NCBI GenBank assembly: GCA_002179805.1 | Contig: NAVB01002815.1 | Span: 1 to 14,487, forward strand | Source: Acanthamoeba lenticulata | Taxonomy: Eukaryota > Discosea > Longamoebia > Acanthamoebidae | Direction: 5' to 3' | DNA: 14,487 bases | Shown: one piece after another, positions 1 through 9,894 of the stretch | Layout of the letters: each line of letters begins with the position of its first letter | Position numbering within the stretch: position 1 is the first letter of the stretch | The notes under the pieces: model-generated | What the model was told of the DNA's origin: nothing | The model's database searches: none | Seen by the model: the letters and a program-made list of their open reading frames with translations, nothing else | Program-made: the position numbers and the translations under genes

Positions 1-1290
1 AAAAAAACTGGACTTCAAGAGAAGCGTACGAGATAGTTGATCATGTAGAAGCGATCGTAGGAGGTGTCCTTGGAGTTGATCTTGAAGTGCTTCTTCTTCC
101 TCATATGCTTCTTGAGGACGGCATGATTCTTGAACGTCTTCTCGCAGTAGATGCACTTGATCCTGCGTTCAACATAACTTTGAGTGCGCAAAGCAGAGAA
201 AGCACTCGAGCAAGAATCACGCGTACGCATCAATCTTCTGCTGAAGGATGTCGAGCAGCTCCTGGATGTTGACCAAGTTGTCCGGTCGCCCGATGTTGAA
301 GTGGTGCTCGGCGAACATGTGCTGGAACAGGTCATCTCTGTCCCCCCCCCCACAATAGTGAGAGATGCTTTGGCGTGATCGAGCGGGAAAGAGAAACAAG
401 GACACGACAGCTGACAACACTCGAGAGTTCGAGGACAGGAGCGTGTACCGCTTGTACCACAGCTTGTTGCAGAAGAGGCATCTCCGCTTGAAGATTTCCG
501 AACGCTCCTTAGCCTGCAGCGTAAGCATTTTGTTCTGTTGTCGTCGTCGGTGAGAGCGAGTGTCAGTACTGCCGCCTGTCGCGCGACCGAATGGAAGAAA
601 AAGCGAGCGAGACGCACCAGCCGGGTGGTCTGGAGGCGAGTGCGCAGTTGCTTATCCTCCGGCAGGATGTCGCTGAGGAGGTAGTAGGGCTGCGCGTCGG
701 CTGTTGCGCCATAAAGGTGTCAGCACCAGAATACCGCAGAGGGGAAATGATGAAGATGAAGATTGAACCGTCTTCGGTCATGCGGGTGTTGATGGTGGAA
801 GCATATTGGGCTAGCGGCTCAACGGACAGCTTCTTGTGCCAGTACTCCAAGTAACTTCATCACCAATTCCAATTAATTGCAAAATTAGAATGCGTATTCT
901 AGAGGCAAGACTAACCGGGTGATTTTGCACGTACGCATGGAGATCAGCAATTTGATGAAGATCGGAGATGATCAAATGGTGGAAAATGCCCATGTGCTCG
1001 AGCAGGGGCTGAGGAAGAGGGAAACGCTGGGTACAAACGACGCAGGGGTACCACTGATCCGGGTTACTGCCTTCCAACGAGCCCTGAGCACCGAGCAGCA
1101 TAGGCGGGTTGGAGAGCAGAGGGGGCGACATCGAGAACGCGGAGCCCAACGACCCCACGGGCGAGGTCGAAGGCGACGTGTAGGGCGAAGACGTCGGCGA
1201 GGCCAGGAAATCGGGCGGGACCGGTGCGCCGAACGAGCTCGGGATCGAAATCGCCTCCGTAGCGGTGCGCTTGCCCCGGGGAATCTCCAT
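1..1290 (-). CDS. ZNF277: ZNF277-like C2H2 zinc-finger protein (3' end beyond window)
   Basis: Seen: ATG at 1290. Exons on the minus strand are about 1290-931 (or -916), 844-769, 700-618, 513-437 (or -416), 337-227 and 162-30; a donor (GTACGC) at 29 shows the gene continues out of the window. The N-terminus (first ~85 residues) is Ser/Pro-rich and looks disordered. Three zinc-finger segments follow: CVVC...H....H, CLFC...HMFAEH (split by an intron) and CIYCEKTF...HMRKKKH. Conserved blocks are YYLLSDILPED, FNIGRPDNLVN and the stretch ending YDRFYMINYL. Known: this order of spaced fingers plus those blocks is characteristic of ZNF277, a conserved eukaryotic protein which in animals has been linked to ribosomal protein uS5 and to Polycomb recruitment. 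The role here is not shown by sequence. Uncertain: the join of exons 1/2 (AY|YWHKKL or NHP|KLSVEP) and of exons 4/5 inside the second finger. Identification is strong; the exact model is less so. Confidence 0.87.
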
Positions 1291-1416
1291 CTCTCACCGT
1301 CTGCTACACACAATGCCGCAAACAGAAAAAACAAAGACTAAAACAAAACAACTTTTTTCTCGGAGTTCTGAAATGTTTGATGAAACGCTTTGGCGAAATA
1401 TTTGATTGACGCCGTC

Positions 1417-4106
1417 TCACAAAGCAGACGCAAGTGGGGGAGGCGTCACTGTCGTCCTCTCTGGGGCGGGCGCAGGGGACGATTGTGGAGGCCCCGTGTG
1501 CGGGTCTGGCGCGAAGGAACGCACGAAGCGGCGGAACTTACTGTCCGGGAGGGTCGGGAGGGCGGACAGGCGTTGCATCTTCCACACCTCCTCCAGATCG
1601 CGTTCGGCGTGGTTGATGGCGGCCAGAGCCACCCGCACATCTACGACAACGACGCCATACATGAATGAGCGCGTTGTCAACAACAACATTCAGACCTGCA
1701 CGGTGTACCGGGGAAGGCCGAGGGATCGCGCGCGTAGGCAAGGACGGGTGCCAATAGGGCCACCGGAATGCTGAAGTTGAGCCGCGGGATGATGACTCCT
1801 CCGCCAGTCGCCTCGTCCTCGTTCCCCTTTCGCCGCATGTTGCACGTCACCATCCCCACCACGCGACCCGCGCTACTCCCGCACCCCACCCGCGCAGTGT
1901 TACCAAGGGCAGGAAAAGAAGCGCGCGGCGCTGCAGGGCGAGTAGGGCGCACTTGTTGACGAGGGCGCCGCCACTGTTGCCGTTGTGGACGGCCGCCGTG
2001 GTTTGAATGACCCCCGGTCGAGCATCAGACCCGATGGTCACCACCTTGGCAACCTTGCCTCCGGTGCACACGCAGCCTTGGCCTTTGCCGCGTCCCACAG
2101 CCATCACCACACACACGAACGTGTCAGGGACCAGCTCGCCGAAGGCCTTTTGCGCAGGCGCGGGCCGCACCAACAGTGGGAAAGAAGAGCGGGTAGCCGA
2201 TGACAAAGACGGGCTCGCCGACGCGTGGCGTCTGCGGCGCGAAGCTGGCTGGCACTAGCGTGAACTGCTGGCGGTCGTCCTTGACTCGCAGGAGGGCCTT
2301 GGAGGCGAGTTGAGAATTCATGTAGCGTTTGGGTTAAGCAGTAGTTGTTAGTCCCACGATCGAATGGTTCACATTTTAGGCAGCACGCACCACGTCGATG
2401 CATGAGGACGAGGCGAAAACGAGGTCGGCTTTGCACCACGAGAAGCCGCTCGGGTGTGAAGCGTCTTCCACGCGCACGCGGATCGTCACACCCGGCGAAA
2501 GCACCTCCGAATCCTCTGTTCCGCACATGGAGACATACAAATAAGTATTTGTTTATCAATAAATAACATGGGGTAGGCGGTGCACGGCATACCCAAAAGG
2601 TACGGGCGAACAACGTGTGCGTTGGTGAGGATGTCTGAAGAATCCGGCTGCGGTCAGTCGCAGCGCGAGAGGTTAAGAGAAGCTGTACGTACAGCCCGAG
2701 GCGGAGACGATGATACCAGAGGCCCATGAGTTGCCGACTTCGAGCAACACCAGCGACTTCTGCGCTCGACGCACAGCGGCGGAGGGCTCCGTCGGCTTTC
2801 GGACCTGAGACGAGGGTCCGAGCAGCCGAGACGAACCGAGCGCTGTCGCCGGTGTCGCGGGCGAAGAGGCGATCCCGGCCGCGGAGGCGAGGGCGACATG
2901 GCTGTGGACCACGTCCACGACCACGTCAGCGGCAAGAATGAGGTTCAGTTCAACCGGCGATCCGCTACGCAAAGTAGGGACACATTGTTAAGGAAGTTGG
3001 TATCATTAGAAGGGAAGAGTGCGCCTGCAGCGCGCACGGAGAGTGGTCATAAAGGATATTAAATGGGCGGCATCGTTATCTGGAGGAGGAGAAGGTCAAG
3101 CCAACATGTGAGCAAACGCATCAGCAGCGCAGGAGTGAGAGATAGACATATACCCCGACGAACTGTGACTTGTCATTGAACACCGGCCCGCCTTCGCAGC
3201 CCGGCACGCAGCGGGCGTCGGTTAAAAGCAGCGGATAGCGTGTAGGGGGCGGCCGCGGCCGCGGCGACGCTGGGTCGCCGACGGACGTCTCAAAGAGGGG
3301 CGGCAACACCTCGAGGCGCCCGCTAACGATGCCTGTTGACAGGCAGTTGAAGAAGACATGAGGAGCCAGCAGGCCGTAGGGTGAGCCGTACAGCTGCAGC
3401 GCGTCGCCTTGCATCAGCGACGCCGCCGCGGCCCACTCGAACCGCTGTAGCCGCGAACCAACAGCGGATGTTGTCGGCAAGTTCGATTCGGAGCGGGATC
3501 GCGGAGGGACGAGACGCAGGATCGCGAGGCTGGCAGCTGCCTTGGGATCCCATGTTGGGGTCTGGGGCTGGCCGGCCTCGCGCCAGCCAATGCCCCAGGT
3601 GGTTTGATCGCCCGTTAGTTGAAGCAGCGCGCTCATGGCCTCCTGCGGACAGTAGAGCCTGGTCATGTCCAGACACGTGTTAGACTCGGGGTAGATCATA
3701 TTTGTACTGCCGCCGGATGCTACACGCGTACCCTTCGAGGCGGGCCTCGTGCCAGACCTCGGCCTCTGAGACACTTGACGTGGCTCCAGCCGCAGGAGGC
3801 AGCAATACTTCGACGCGCGTGCCGGGTGCCAGCGCCACCGACATGCGAGTAGACGATGGGGGGCGTGGGTGCAGAGGAACTGAAGCATGTTCTACCTTGG
3901 CGAAGAACGGAACAAAGAGGGTTCCCGAGGTCACCACCAGACTGTCACTTTCGCTGCCCTCAAGTGGCAACCTCACCCCCGACGCGCCCACCCACGTCGC
4001 TCCATCTCTTTGCCCGCCCCCTTTGTCAGCTGCCCCGACAAGAAGAAGATTGAAGGAGGAGTTGTGGGTACTTGTGAAGGCGAGAGGGCCAACCAGGTGC
4101 CAGCAC
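1417..4106 (-). CDS. TYSND1: TYSND1/DEG15-like peroxisomal processing protease (5' end unresolved)
   Basis: Family role: trypsin-like protease that trims targeting presequences from imported peroxisomal matrix proteins. Seen: well-supported minus-strand exons 2964-2693, 2634-2593, 2515-2391, 2297-2171, 2082-1953, 1875-1709 and 1640-1417, whose phases all match. They carry the full triad: His in LTNAHVV (codon 2615-2617), Asp in SSCIDV|ALL (2394-2396) and Ser in HNGNSGGALV (1973-1975), followed by PRLNFSIPVALL. Upstream, two open stretches (about 4106 to ~3757 and ~3640 to 3154) hold the N-terminal half, with LFVPFF, WGIGWRE, LYGSPYGLLAP and LLTDARCVPGCEGGPVF, all DEG15/TYSND1 landmarks. The protein would be about 640 residues, near the family's size. 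Unresolved: no ATG lies in the first open stretch (an upstream exon is likely), the joins at about 3757/3640 and 3154/2964, and an optional in-frame intron 1541-1461 with a GTAAGT donor. The C-terminus reads SAL, not a consensus peroxisomal SKL. Confidence 0.85.
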
Positions 4107-4393
4107 CTGCCGTGTGTCTCGAGTGGTCACACGCACACATACGCCGTGCATTGCAGGTACTTCAGACAAGCTCACCCTGCCGCGTGTCTTGTTCACTACA
4201 CGGAGTGTGGTGACGTGGACAAAAAGAAAACCCAAACGAGAAAAAGCCTTGAACCGCGTAGTGGAGATGACGGTGCTGTTGTTCGTCTATAAAACACCTA
4301 TGAACAAGCTGCATCTTAAGAGAAGGGAGTGGAAAAGGAGAGTCGGATCACGTTGCGTGAAACTGAGAGGGCTCGCTCGAAGCAGGGGAGAGC

Positions 4394-5494
4394 CTAGTCA
4401 AAGGTGCCCAACACAGAGTTACGGATGGCTTTCGTGTACTGAGCGGGCACCCAGTACAAGTAGTACTTGGTATGCTCCGTGCTGGTTTGGCCAAGCTGAA
4501 GACTCTGCAGCGTTCAAGATCAGAGTACAAGTAGTGTTTGTTACTTATTTAGTCCACCACGAGCAGCATAACATGGAGGAATAAGCACATACCACTATGT
4601 GATACTCTTCGTGACCCTTAATAGGCTCCGACGTGACATCACGGATCTGAGGGAAAGGAATTTGCTGTGTGCTCGTCTTCGAAGAGATCCACAACTCTTG
4701 CGACCATATCTAAAGTGCGACAAACAGAAGACGATGATTGAGCTCAGAGCGGGCTCAGTCAGCTAACCCAGCTGGACGAACCTTGAACGTCAGGCGCACG
4801 TTCGTGCCTCTGTTGTTCAGCACACCCACGAGCGGAGTCGAGGGCAGCGGGTCCTGTTGGTGAAACAATATAACTTCAGCAGCTGTAAGGGAAGCGCTAC
4901 TGGGACAGCACGTACATTTCTGTCCTTGTAACCCTTGAGCACGTTGTCAGGCGGACCCTTCTCAATGATCTTCTTGTGTTTCGTCTGCTCGCTCAAGGGT
5001 TCTGATGACTTTGATTCATCTGGCAAGTGGCAGCTCATGAGATCTTGAAGACAGAGGACGGATGCAGCAGTGGTGGGTAATACCTTCAGCAACAGCGACA
5101 GCAGCTTGCTGATCGGGAGAAAGGTTCACTTTCATGACATCATTGATTGTGCTGCCGATGAGCATCACCTTTGCGCCCTGAACGATGCCAACCGATCGCA
5201 GGGTAGCACTGTCATCTTTGACGGCACCTGTCGAGCGCATGGGTTGAGCACTTTCCACGCAAAGCAGCTGGCAAGGTTACGCGTACCTTTGACCATAAGC
5301 TTCTGCAAAGGGATCGGCACTCCAGTCAATTGGGTGATGTGGGCTCGCAAATGGCCAATCTTGTCATCCCAAGGCCACGAAATGTCGTACTTCTCCTTCT
5401 TGAAGTTGAGGGTGAAGTTGACCATCTCTCCCTTGTCTTGCTGCGCTTCAGTAGTCGCCTGAGCATCAGTTGCCGCGTGCTGTTCTACTTCCAT
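4394..5494 (-). CDS. UBFD1: UBFD1-like ubiquitin-fold domain protein
   Basis: Seen: six exons, 5494-5287, 5227-5084, 5019-4916, 4853-4782, 4709-4593 and 4504-4394 (TAG stop). All joins are GT-AG with matching phase and total 756 nt, or 251 residues. Residues ~20-95 form a ubiquitin-like domain ([13 protein letters not shown] ... QKLMVKG ... [18 protein letters not shown]). A Lys-rich linker follows ([18 protein letters not shown]), then the C-terminal domain with [26 protein letters not shown] and [20 protein letters not shown]. Known: this two-part layout is that of UBFD1, a conserved, poorly characterised protein reported to bind polyubiquitin; the C-terminal YxxYWVPxQY block is diagnostic. 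Start: the ATG at 5494 precedes an acidic, low-complexity leader; an in-frame ATG at 5665 would overlap the calmodulin start and adds no conserved sequence. The gene is divergent from calmodulin and tail-to-head with the TYSND1-like gene on the same strand. Confidence 0.93.
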
Positions 5495-5638
5495 CTTGTG
5501 GACGTCTTTGGTGCAACTGGGCTGGTGCAGCTTTTCTTGCACGCAAAGTACGGAGGCAGTGCTGATATTCTGCCGAAAAATGCACAAAGGAAGAGAAGAA
5601 ATTCTTATGAAACCCCCAACACCAGCACACAACGCAAG
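5495..5638. promoter_or_regulatory. Compact bidirectional promoter region between UBFD1 and calmodulin
   Basis: The two start codons are head-to-head and only 144 bp apart, so this spacer must hold both promoters and both 5' leaders (inference). I see no convincing TATA box. The part next to calmodulin is A-rich and purine-rich on the plus strand (about 5571-5610), a common leader composition. No conserved operator can be named. Confidence 0.45.
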
Positions 5639-6216
5639 ATGGCGGACGAGCTGACAGAGGAGCAAATCAATGAATTCAAGGATGCCTTCACCTTGTTCGA
5701 TAAGGACAATGACGGTGTGGTGACTGCCAAGGAGCTGTCCACAGTGCTCAGGTCACTAGGGCATAACCCAACCGAGCAAGAGCTTGGCGAGATGATTGCA
5801 AGCGTAGATACTGACGGTAGCGCTGTCTCTTTTGCTGCTTGTCCGAGGGCTGTGTGCTCACATACGCAATCCAATAGGGAATGGTCAAATCGACTTCACA
5901 GAGTTCCTTACCATGATGGCGAGGCGAATGAAAGAAATGCAGGGCGACGATGACGATCTGCGCGCAGCCTTCAAAGTTTTTGACAAGGACGGCAACGGCT
6001 TTATCTCGGCTCAAGAGCTGCGTCAGGTGATGATTAACCTGGGTGAGAAGTTGAGCGAGGAGGAGATCGAGTCCATGATTCGCGAAGCAGGTGCGCACGT
6101 CCTCCCTCGCAGTATTGTTTTGGCCAGGTTTTAACTATTTTTGTTCCCAAGACTCCAACGGCGACGGCCAAGTGGACTTTGCTGAGTTCGCGCGCATGAT
6201 GGCCAGCAAGGAGTGA
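5639..6216 (+). CDS. CALM: Calmodulin
   Basis: Calcium sensor that binds four Ca2+ ions and then target helices of kinases, phosphatases, myosins and channels. Seen: exons 5639-5816, 5878-6090 and 6152-6216 (TGA); introns of 61 nt each, GT-AG, phase 1 both. The joined frame is 151 residues. Four complete EF-hand loops: [12 protein letters not shown] (21-32), [12 protein letters not shown] (57-68), [12 protein letters not shown] (95-106) and [12 protein letters not shown] (131-142). Every loop has the acidic residues at positions 1 and 12 and Gly at 6. The first intron cuts inside loop 2 and the second just before loop 4. The central linker carries an acidic run (QGDDDD) and is one residue longer than in animal calmodulin; the C-terminus ends in SKE, one residue longer. 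The conserved NLGEKL site, where Lys115 is methylated in many species, is present. A divergent calmodulin paralogue is the only alternative; all loops look functional. Confidence 0.96.
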
Positions 6217-6404
6217 GGTGACGAAGAAAGTGACCACACGTTTTAAGTTCTGTACAGCATCGAAATGGAGCACGACGATCATGGCCATACTGAAGATGGT
6301 GTGCCGCAGCACCACAAAGAGAGTTGATGGACGAAGAGGGTTGCATCGCGCGTGGTACATCAGTGTATTAACAAAACGTTGGAACGGGTGACAGAGAGGA
6401 GGAT

Positions 6405-7408
6405 CTATGTGCAACATCTCTTGCCTGGGTCGCTTTGGGTGTCGTCCACCAGCCGTCGTCCGCCACCGGGAGGGCGCTCCACCGCGTCCGGTGACGAGAG
6501 GCGCTTTTCGTTTAGTTTGTGTGCGATGTTGGAGAAGATATCCTCTATCCCGTCCCCCGTCTGCCCGCCACCGGTGACCAGCAACCGACGACCGTGAGTG
6601 GACTTGAACAATGAAAGAAAGAGGGAGAGCAACCTTGGCCGATGCTTCCACGTAGCCCAAGGCGCCGATGGTTCGGGCATACTCTTCGGCCGTCGCTTTG
6701 GACACCTTTCGAAACTTCTCCAAGTCGGACTTGTTCCCCACCACCACCAAAACTGGCCAGCACCACCTCAATGTGAGCACGATGCCTGAACCTTCTCAGC
6801 ACTAGAGGACGAGAAGAACGCGCGCCACGACCGTGCACAAAAGAGAGAGAGAGAGAGAGAGAACAAGAAAGGGGCTCAGCGCACTTATTTCCTCGGCGAG
6901 GTTGATCTGAAGCTCTTTCACCCAGTCCTGCATCTTTTTGAAGCTATCTTCCCGTGTGATGTCGAACACGATTACCGCCGCACACGCCCCTCGGTAATAC
7001 ATTGGCGCCAATGATCGAAACCGCTCTTGGCCTAGTCGTGTTACACAACCATTTAATAAATGCATAAAATAAATGCATAAAAATAATAAAACACAATAAA
7101 ACGCACCCGCCGTGTCCCAAATTCGCAGTTTAATCTTGCAGTCGGCGATAAGCCTGGCACGAAACAGAATATGAAGCAAATATATATGAGGATAAGCATG
7201 TGCAGCGAGGGTGCCGTTGAGAGGCATACAAAACTTTCGTCAAAAAGGAGGCTCCCACTGTGGGTGCTGTGCGTGAAGAGAAGGCATCTTGAACGAATCT
7301 CAAGGCTAGACTCGTTTTGCCGACCCCAGTGTCTCCCAAGAGAACTATCTTGGCATCTATCGATGCTATTTTGGGTTTGGTTCCATCTGACTTCTCTCGT
7401 TCTGTCAT
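6405..7408 (-). CDS. Rab family small GTPase A (Rab5/Rab22-like), CCX tail
   Basis: Membrane-trafficking switch. Seen: exons 7408-7230, 7153-7107, 7031-6885, 6752-6634 and 6560-6405 (TAG), 648 nt, 215 residues; every join is GT-AG in phase. Nucleotide-binding motifs are complete: GDTGVGKTS (G1), the switch I threonine in [17 protein letters not shown] (G3), NKSD (G4) and EASAK (G5). LAPMYYRGA and WVKELQ are typical of the Rab5/21/22 endosomal group (family knowledge), so an early-endosome role is inferred; the exact subfamily is not settled. The tail ends KRCCT, a CCX double-cysteine motif for geranylgeranylation. Start: the ATG at 7408 gives a normal 17-residue lead to the first strand; an upstream in-frame extension is not conserved. 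Intron 3 (6884-6753) contains an AG dinucleotide run, and intron 2 (7106-7032) is AT-rich. Convergent with calmodulin (188 bp between stops) and divergent from the transporter gene. Confidence 0.93.
6842..6862. repeat. (AG)n dinucleotide microsatellite in Rab A intron 3
   Basis: About ten uninterrupted AG units on the plus strand. Read on the gene's strand this is a CT-rich pyrimidine tract lying near the 5' side of the intron, 22 nt or more from the donor. It is likely length-polymorphic and neutral. Confidence 0.85.
7055..7081. repeat. Tandem 13-nt AT-rich repeat in Rab A intron 2
   Basis: Two adjoining copies of AATAAATGCATAA lie in a strongly AT-rich intron (7032-7106) that continues with AATAATAAAACACAATAAAA. 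It contrasts sharply with the GC-rich surrounding exons. AATAAA strings here are inside an intron on the opposite strand to no plus-strand gene, so I do not call them polyadenylation signals. Confidence 0.75.
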
Positions 7409-7701
7409 GTCTTGTGTGGCACCCAGAAGAAGGCGTAAGCTTTTCGTTGTTGTTGAGCGAGGCAGCGGCGATCCGCAGCCCAGAGGTGCAAGACCTTGTT
7501 TTCGCTGGGACCGGGCGAGGTTGGCAAAACCGTGATCACAGCAAAATTGTGCGCTTTGCGAGATTTTGGCCAGTCCCGACCACAGCACAAGAAATACCCG
7601 ACAGAAGCGCAGGAAAGAAGTGCACGCCTGTGCTCGCCACCGGGCAGAGCACTGCTTGCTGGCCTTGTAGCCGTCTTATCTGACGAGGTGCTCACCCAGG
7701 C
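7409..7701. promoter_or_regulatory. Divergent promoter region between Rab A and the SLC44-type gene
   Basis: A 293-bp spacer separates two head-to-head start codons (7408 minus, 7702 plus), so it must contain both promoters (inference). Open frames cross it on both strands but none shows conserved protein sequence. I see no clear TATA box or named motif. Confidence 0.4.
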
Positions 7702-9894
7702 ATGGCCTCCTACGGCACGCTCGAGACGCATACAAGAGTCACGGGACAAGCCGTTCCTCACGCCTCCACTCCGCTTGTTGTTCCCGACCCACCCCTGGGT
7801 GACCTCGCGTTGAGCTCTAAGGTACTTCAACTGCACCAAACCTGCTCGGTCGCCTCTACTTTGACACCACCGGAAGAAATGGACAGACAACGGAGACAAC
7901 TACATAGCTGTCGCCTTCTGGGTCCACATGGCTGCTGCCGTGGTGCTCATGGTCATCATGCTCTCTCAAGTTGACCTCGACAGCGCTATCCTCACCACCC
8001 GATACACTGTCAGCTTGATGGGGCAACACTACGTATGGGAGCACAGTGAGATTATGAGCACCTCAAAAAAGTAACGCGCGCGTGTGGCCTTGGCGATGCC
8101 GTTGTGCTCTTTGCAGGTCCTGCCACCAGCCTGGAGCGCATCAACACTGCACTTGATGCTCGTGTTTGCTGCGGCCCAGCTGGTGGGCTTAGTGTACACC
8201 TGGATTTGGGTGGCCTTGAGCAAGAACTACACGAGCTCTCTGGTCTACTCGTCGGTGGTGCTGTCTCAGCTGCCCGGTCTCTATCTGGCTGTACTATTCT
8301 GCTACAAGGGTAATGATCTCCTGCCTGTGATGCTTAAGGTCACCTTCAAGCAGCGGCTATAGACTGACTCGCGCGCTCTCAGACTTGTACTCCTCTGCCA
8401 TCGCAGTGGCCATCCTCATGTGTATCAACATGTGGGCGATGTGGGCATGGCGGGACCGCATCCCCTTCGCTATAGAAATGCTACGATTGGTGGCTCTCTT
8501 CATCCATAGCTACCCCGGGCCCACTCGGGCTGGTATTGTCCCACCTCGATGCCACAAGTTGCGGCAGTGCTCTGACATGAAGTGGTGATGCTGCTCCCGC
8601 TTGCATCCTCTGTGCTGATTCAATACCAGCATTTATTTCGCTTCTGCCTGAGCTGGTGTGGTCCTACTTCACGGCCCTCGGCCTGATCTTGGCGGCCCTG
8701 CTCTATGAATCTTGGACCCGCTACCTCATCGTGATCTTCTTCCTCTTCTCCTCCATGTGGGTTTCGGCTGGTGAGTAAGCTACATTCGTGTGTCACTCTA
8801 CATGCGAGCTGCTCATGCCGTTGGTTTCAGTGATCAACAGCTTCCTGCGTGTGGTGAGCGCCGGGACATGCAGCGTCTGGTATTACCACAGCCAATCGCG
8901 CTACACTGACGAGATCGAGATGGAGGATGAGACCGAAGCCCTCGATGGCCAGCCAGGACAGATTCCTTCCAACATGACGGACAATCCGACACTCGCGTTC
9001 ATCAAGCAGGCGATGACCGAGTCCTTTGGCTCCGTCGCCGTGGCGGCCCTGCTGGCCTCGGACTGGCGCAATTTGCGCGCCATCTTTGGGTCGCTCCTGT
9101 ATGCACAAGTCCACTTCCCCTCCTTGGCGCAGCCATGGCTTGGCTCCACTCATCGCCACTTTGCGCGTGCAGGAACAAGACCAAGAATTCCAAGTCGTGC
9201 TACGCCTCTTGCATGCGCGGGGTAGTTAGCGGGCTGGACAAGATCATCCACCGCTTCAACTATTACGCCTACACTCACGTGCGTAAGGGTCAAAGAGGGG
9301 AGGAGAGACGATCTGCTACCTCGGCTAACAGCCCGGCCTTTACATGGTCGCTTGCTGGCTCAGATTGGCGTCTACCGCAAGTCGTACTGCACGGCCGCCA
9401 GCGATACGTGGCGACTGTTGTCGAAGGGTGGCACCATTAATATGCTCAACGATAACGTTATCGGAGGCATACTGCCCCTCTCCAGCCTGGTGGCTGGCGG
9501 TTTCTCTTTGATCGTGGGGCTTTCCATCATCTCCGTCCTGGAGCGAGACTTTTATCTGCTCGCCTTCGTACTCGCTTACGGGGTACTGCTAAGCATGCAC
9601 GTGCTTGTGCCTTGAGAGCTTTTCCCTTACCTGATCCACGTTTGGGGCCTCCATGGTGGTGCGCATGATCATCAGGGTGGCTCGTCGGTGATGCGCCAGG
9701 TGCTGCAGGTTGTGGAGAGTGCGGTGGTTACCATCATTCTGAGCTTTGCCGAGAGCCCACAAGTGCTGCGCCGCTCTCACCCAAGGCTCTACGACCTCTT
9801 CAAACATACCTATGGCGACGTGTGTGATCTCTTTGTCGAAGAAGACGATGAAAAGGAACAGAAGGGCACCGCGGCCAACACACCTCGCCCATAG
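7702..9894 (+). CDS. PNS1: Pns1/choline-transporter-like (SLC44 family) membrane protein
   Basis: Polytopic membrane protein; animal relatives move choline or ethanolamine, while the substrate of Pns1-type members is not established. Seen: exons 7702-7821, 7877-8032, 8117-8309, 8383-8532, 8630-8770, 8831-9098, 9173-9278, 9364-9582 and 9700-9894 (TAG), 1548 nt, 515 residues. A 40-residue soluble N-terminus leads to KKWTDNGDNY and about ten hydrophobic segments (for example AVAFWVHMAAAVVLMVIML, LHLMLVFAAAQLVGLVYTW). Family marks: RIPFAIEML, SAGTCSVWYYH, RFNYYAYTHIGVYRKSY, AASDTWRLL, then a cytosolic tail after SFAESPQVLRRSHPRLYDL, ending in an acidic stretch. Uncertain: the exon 8/9 join. Donor 9583 with acceptor 9699 gives YG|VLQVVESAVVT; acceptor 9675, or a later donor near 9600, also stays in frame. 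Exon 1 has only weak conservation but its phase matches. The plus-strand neighbour downstream is Rab B. Confidence 0.92.

Noticed and set aside
15..617. A 200-codon minus-strand open frame read as one protein
   Set aside because: Only its last part (the third zinc finger, ending before position 30) and the first 30-odd residues are coding-like; the middle is introns and wrong-frame exon. The spliced ZNF277 model explains the conserved blocks instead.
1461..1541. A final intron in the TYSND1-like gene (GTAAGT ... CCCCAG, 81 nt)
   Set aside because: Possible, but the length is divisible by three, the frame stays open through it, and the sequence KFRRFVRSF resembles the basic C-terminal region of the family. 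I keep it as exon; the C-terminus is the same either way.
2535..2570. AATAAATA-type strings as a polyadenylation signal
   Set aside because: They lie in a well-defined TYSND1 intron (2592-2516), and no plus-strand gene ends here.
3702..4292. A 196-codon plus-strand open frame over the 5' part of the TYSND1-like gene
   Set aside because: Antisense to conserved protease sequence, no recognisable motif and high Arg/Ser/Pro content typical of GC-rich shadow frames.
7171..7683. A 170-codon plus-strand open frame opposite Rab A
   Set aside because: It overlaps the G1/switch exon of Rab A and its promoter on the other strand, and shows no family resemblance.
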